NCBI GenBank assembly: GCA_905250885.1
Contig: CAJNOQ010003213.1
Span: forward strand, 1-20,988
Source of the DNA: Didymodactylos carnosus
Lineage: Eukaryota > Rotifera > Eurotatoria > Philodinida > Philodinidae
Direction: 5' to 3'
DNA length: 20,988 nucleotides
Part shown: one piece after another, positions 18,453-20,988 of the stretch
How positions within the stretch are numbered: the stretch's first letter is position 1
Layout: each line of letters opens with the position of its first letter
Position numbers and translations under genes: made by a program
The notes under the pieces: generated by a model
Told to the model about the DNA's origin: nothing
The model's input: the letters and a program-made list of their open reading frames with translations, nothing else
Databases searched by the model: none

Positions 18453-18953
18453 CTAATTCTTTCGTGGCCACGTGAATGGTATTGAAGCTCTGTTAAAGAA
18501 CTCAACGACCATGTTGATAAGATATCTTTTGCCTCCATCAATTTCAATTAATTCAACGTATTCAAATCCACTATTAATAAATAGAGAGTTTTTATTACCA
18601 TCTTGAATTTGTCCATAGACATATGGAACCATTACGTGATATAATAATGATCCATTACTGGATGAACCGCTCACGGTTAGCCGAATTTCTCCGTCTTGTC
18701 GAAATAATGCAGGACGTGTTTCTTGATTTATCGTACAAAACTCTCTTAATTGATCATAATGTAAACCAGCAGGAAAATTAGGATGATACCATACAGCATC
18801 CAAAGTAAAAACTTTCATCCATTCAGAACACGGTAAAGTCCATAATGAAAATAATTTGTATATACTGTTTTCAATTAAAGTTGTATCAATTGGGGTATCA
18901 ATTCCAGCATGAACAGTGCAAACGCATACAATTAAGAATAACAGGGCAGACAT
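18453..18953 (-). CDS. Small secreted protein, possible NTF2/SnoaL-like fold
   Basis: An intact 166-residue single-exon frame. Residues 1-16 form a typical signal peptide: Met-Ser-Ala, a hydrophobic core, and likely cleavage after A16 in 'CTVHA'. The mature part of about 150 residues has helix-then-sheet features of NTF2/SnoaL-like domains: an N-terminal helix 'LIENSIYKLFSLW', then 'VFTLDAVWYHPNFPAG', a second helical part 'YDQLREFC', and alternating beta strands ('IRLTVSG', 'LLYHVMVPYVYGQI', 'LFINSGFEYVELIE', 'RYLINMVVEFFN'). Two cysteines, C42 and C73, could form a disulfide, and there is an N-G-S glycosylation sequon near residue 100. The fold suggests a binding or isomerase-like cavity, but no catalytic residue can be named. 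An AATAAA follows on the minus strand. The gene lies next to a long-TIR element upstream yet shows no damage. The secretion call is good; the fold call is tentative. Confidence 0.75.
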   Translation of the reverse strand: MSALLFLIVCVCTVHAGIDTPIDTTLIENSIYKLFSLWTLPCSEWMKVFTLDAVWYHPNFPAGLHYDQLREFCTINQETRPALFRQDGEIRLTVSGSSSNGSLLYHVMVPYVYGQIQDGNKNSLFINSGFEYVELIEIDGGKRYLINMVVEFFNRASIPFTWPRKN

Positions 18954-19214
18954 AATTCTGTTATATCCACAATATGATGTAAACTAGTTGTGAAATTACA
19001 AGGAAAATGAATCTAAAACAAAAAGCGTTTTGTCTTTCCGGAATTTCTGCAATACATAAAAAGAAAAGACTTCTTATCACTCTTATTAACAATAGCAATT
19101 CGAACGGTAAGAGCTATCTATACTGTCAACGTATTTTAGTAAATACCCATTTCGTTGGCGTTTTCGCGATCTAAAGGTCAGATGAAATGCAACACGTCAA
19201 AAATCAGCTAGAAT

Positions 19215-19800
19215 TACTATCCATTTCAAAACATAAGGCAGTCCATTGTTTGTCTAACAACTTTTGATAGCAAACAGCTAAAGAGCTGCGGCTTTCACTA
19301 TTGGAAAGTAAAGTGATGGCACTATATGCCTGCAGAACAACACTAGCAAAACTACCATCGGCAGACAAACTTTGTTCAATTTTTGTAGAAAAACAAACCT
19401 TGTTACGATGTTCAGGGTACTCGATTACCTATGTCTCGAGCCTTTTCGGAGTCTCGAGACCTGCGCGGATCGAGATAGCATGGTCGTCGGAGAGTCTTTC
19501 TAGCTCCACAAAATTGAAAGGTGCAGATCTGAGACACGTTTAGAACTGAAGATCTCGATTCGGTGCATCTACCTAACCAATCAGAATTCAAAATCCGAAA
19601 CTTTTTCAGTGATGAGTAACCTTCTGCTAAATGTCCTGAAGTGACTTACACCTGCAGGTGGTATTTTTGCTAGTGTTGTTCCGCATACATATAGTCCTAT
19701 CAATTTACTTTGCAACAGTGACAGTCGCAGCTCTCTAGCTGTTTTCTGTCAAAGTTATTAGACAAACAACAGACTGCCTTATATTTTGAAATGGATAGTA
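19215..19800. mobile_element. 586-bp non-autonomous element with 150-bp terminal inverted repeats
   Basis: The left arm (19215-19364) begins tactatccatttcaaaacat, and the right arm (19652-19800) is its reverse complement at roughly 85% by eye, including the shared strings 'ataaggcagtc', 'agagctgcg', 'actatatg' and 'gaacaacactagcaaaa'. The middle 287 bp is GC-richer, with a 'ctcgag...ctcgag' pair, and has no domain; the 80-codon frame at 19301-19543 crosses the left arm and is accidental. The ends are consistent with TA-flanked insertion (TA then ctatcc), but because TA is self-complementary this cannot be told from TIR sequence. It may be a foldback/MITE type of a family whose autonomous partner is not in the window. 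Confidence 0.85.
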
Positions 19801-20988
19801 GTAACTGAGCGATCGACTCTTTTGGTCAATGTCGTATATTCTTCTGTTGTTTTTTCTTTCTAACGGCTATAGGAAGCAGATAAATGACAATTTTGTTGAC
19901 TATAATTTTCTAACTCAAGTCTGTAGTAATGTTCGGTTATCGAAGGTGTAAATTATCCCAAGTGCTTGTGATCATATTCCCACTTCTCATTTTAATATTT
20001 CTGATCTAGAATGAATATAAATATAAACAATAAAAATGTAGATGAACAGTTGTGAAAATCGGAACAAAAAAAAATACGATGAATTTACCAAGCATAATGT
20101 CAAGTTTGATATAAACCAACGTAAGAAAACTGATGAAAACTTTTTTTTGAAAGAAAGATACATCAAATCAAAAATCATGTTTCACCTACCGTAAATGTTT
20201 TCGAACTATCAATATTAACTTACTGATAAGAAGATATTTGGTGAGAACACAAACGCCTGCTATTTGTAAAGAAAAAATGATAATCAGTAATCAACTGGGA
20301 TAAGGCATAAAAACGCTCTTAGTTTGACGTAAGAGAGTTTGCTCGATGGCAGTCTATCGAAAAGTTAAACTTGATCGACTGAAATAAGTCTTAAGATTGG
20401 ATGGTTTAACTATCCAGCAGGTAATACCCTGAATATATTATACGAACAGGAATACGTGAGGGTATAGTAATAGTCAGAGGAATAAATCAATAACAACAAG
20501 TTCACAATCTTCGATAACCAAAAACAATCTGTTTCACAATGAATTACTATAGTTATGAAACTTTGTTATTTGTTGAACTAATTAAGAAAATTTGTAAAAG
20601 AACTGATCCCTAATGTAAAATTAAACTTTGCTTTTCGGAAAACCGAAACGTTAAACAACCATCTTTCTACCTCTTCAAAAAGGTAAAGATTATAAACAGA
20701 CTGCAAAGAAGTTAGTCTTGTAAAGGCTGTGATCACCTAATATTAAAAATTTTATTAACAACAAACAACCTGACGGCCTGTCCAGCTAACGGTATCCTTT
20801 TTTCGCTCTTTTTCAAAAGATTATTGCAGTTAAACTACAAACTAATCTAAAATTGCAACTACATAATTAAGTCCATTAAACATTTCTCTATAAAATGAAA
20901 AGTATCTTGTTTCTGAATGTTGATTAATTATGAAAATATAGCTGTCGTACAAACAGCCCCCAAAATCGATTTTGGAGCTATCTGAAAA
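19801..20988. other. AT-rich flank without genes
   Basis: No coding frame, RNA gene or large repeat is seen. Minor items: a weak inverted pair 'taccct/agggta' near 20425-20464, and a perfect 16-nt palindrome CCAAAATCGATTTTGG at 20960-20975 close to the window end, flanked by 'agcccc' and 'agct', possibly the edge of a repeat that continues outside. Confidence 0.45.

Noticed and set aside
19301-19543. 80-codon plus-strand frame
   Set aside because: It begins in the left TIR and runs into the element's middle; it is not protein-like.

Overview
The window looks like nuclear DNA from an animal, most probably a bdelloid rotifer (Adineta/Rotaria/Philodina group). The evidence is AT-rich intergenic DNA, eukaryotic gene structure without operons or ribosome-binding sites, and gene types I associate with bdelloid genomes: a single-exon B-box plus TLDc protein, an ADP-ribosyltransferase with a TPR tail, a TatD-type hydrolase and a short FLYWCH-finger gene. 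This assignment rests on remembered family resemblance; no database search was possible.

Only two genes look intact, both on the minus strand: the B-box/coiled-coil/TLDc protein (3152-4252) and a small secreted protein that may have an NTF2/SnoaL-like fold (18453-18953). A third long reading frame (15340-16368, plus) is open except for one TGA. An internal duplicated module shows that this TGA replaced a Trp codon. The rest of the coding material is in ruins: an ART-TPR gene cut off at its N-terminal side (1497-2220, minus), a DDE-like transposase candidate with several stops and frameshifts (6371-8086, minus), a truncated FLYWCH gene (9356-9661, plus), a TatD hydrolase pseudogene (11340-12302, plus), and a pseudogene of an uncharacterised transposon-associated family (about 12545-14125, plus).

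Between these lies a dense set of non-autonomous elements and repeats, listed left to right. They are a dispersed repeat with a G10 run (about 1-480), five exact-period 16-bp minisatellite units where the ART homology stops (2243-2322), a GC-rich 'ggtcccg' repeat (about 2595-3040), a MITE with C-rich ends and many internal copies of one 9-nt motif (4800-5137), and three copies of a 15-nt motif around the decayed transposase (5868, 8624, 8775). Further right are a 1356-bp element with Tc1/mariner-style ends flanked by TA (9789-11144), a 170-bp tandem duplication (14504-14815), a perfect 37-nt palindrome inside a coding frame (16258-16294), and a 586-bp element with 150-bp terminal inverted repeats (19215-19800).

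Overall this resembles an accessory, transposon-rich and possibly subtelomeric region where duplicated host genes and mobile elements decay together. There is no evidence that the genes form a pathway. The most unusual items are the transposase-like family with its DFAEN/HGKG motifs, the unrecognised 343-codon gene with its internal 103-codon-offset repeat and palindrome, and the set of short inverted-repeat elements.
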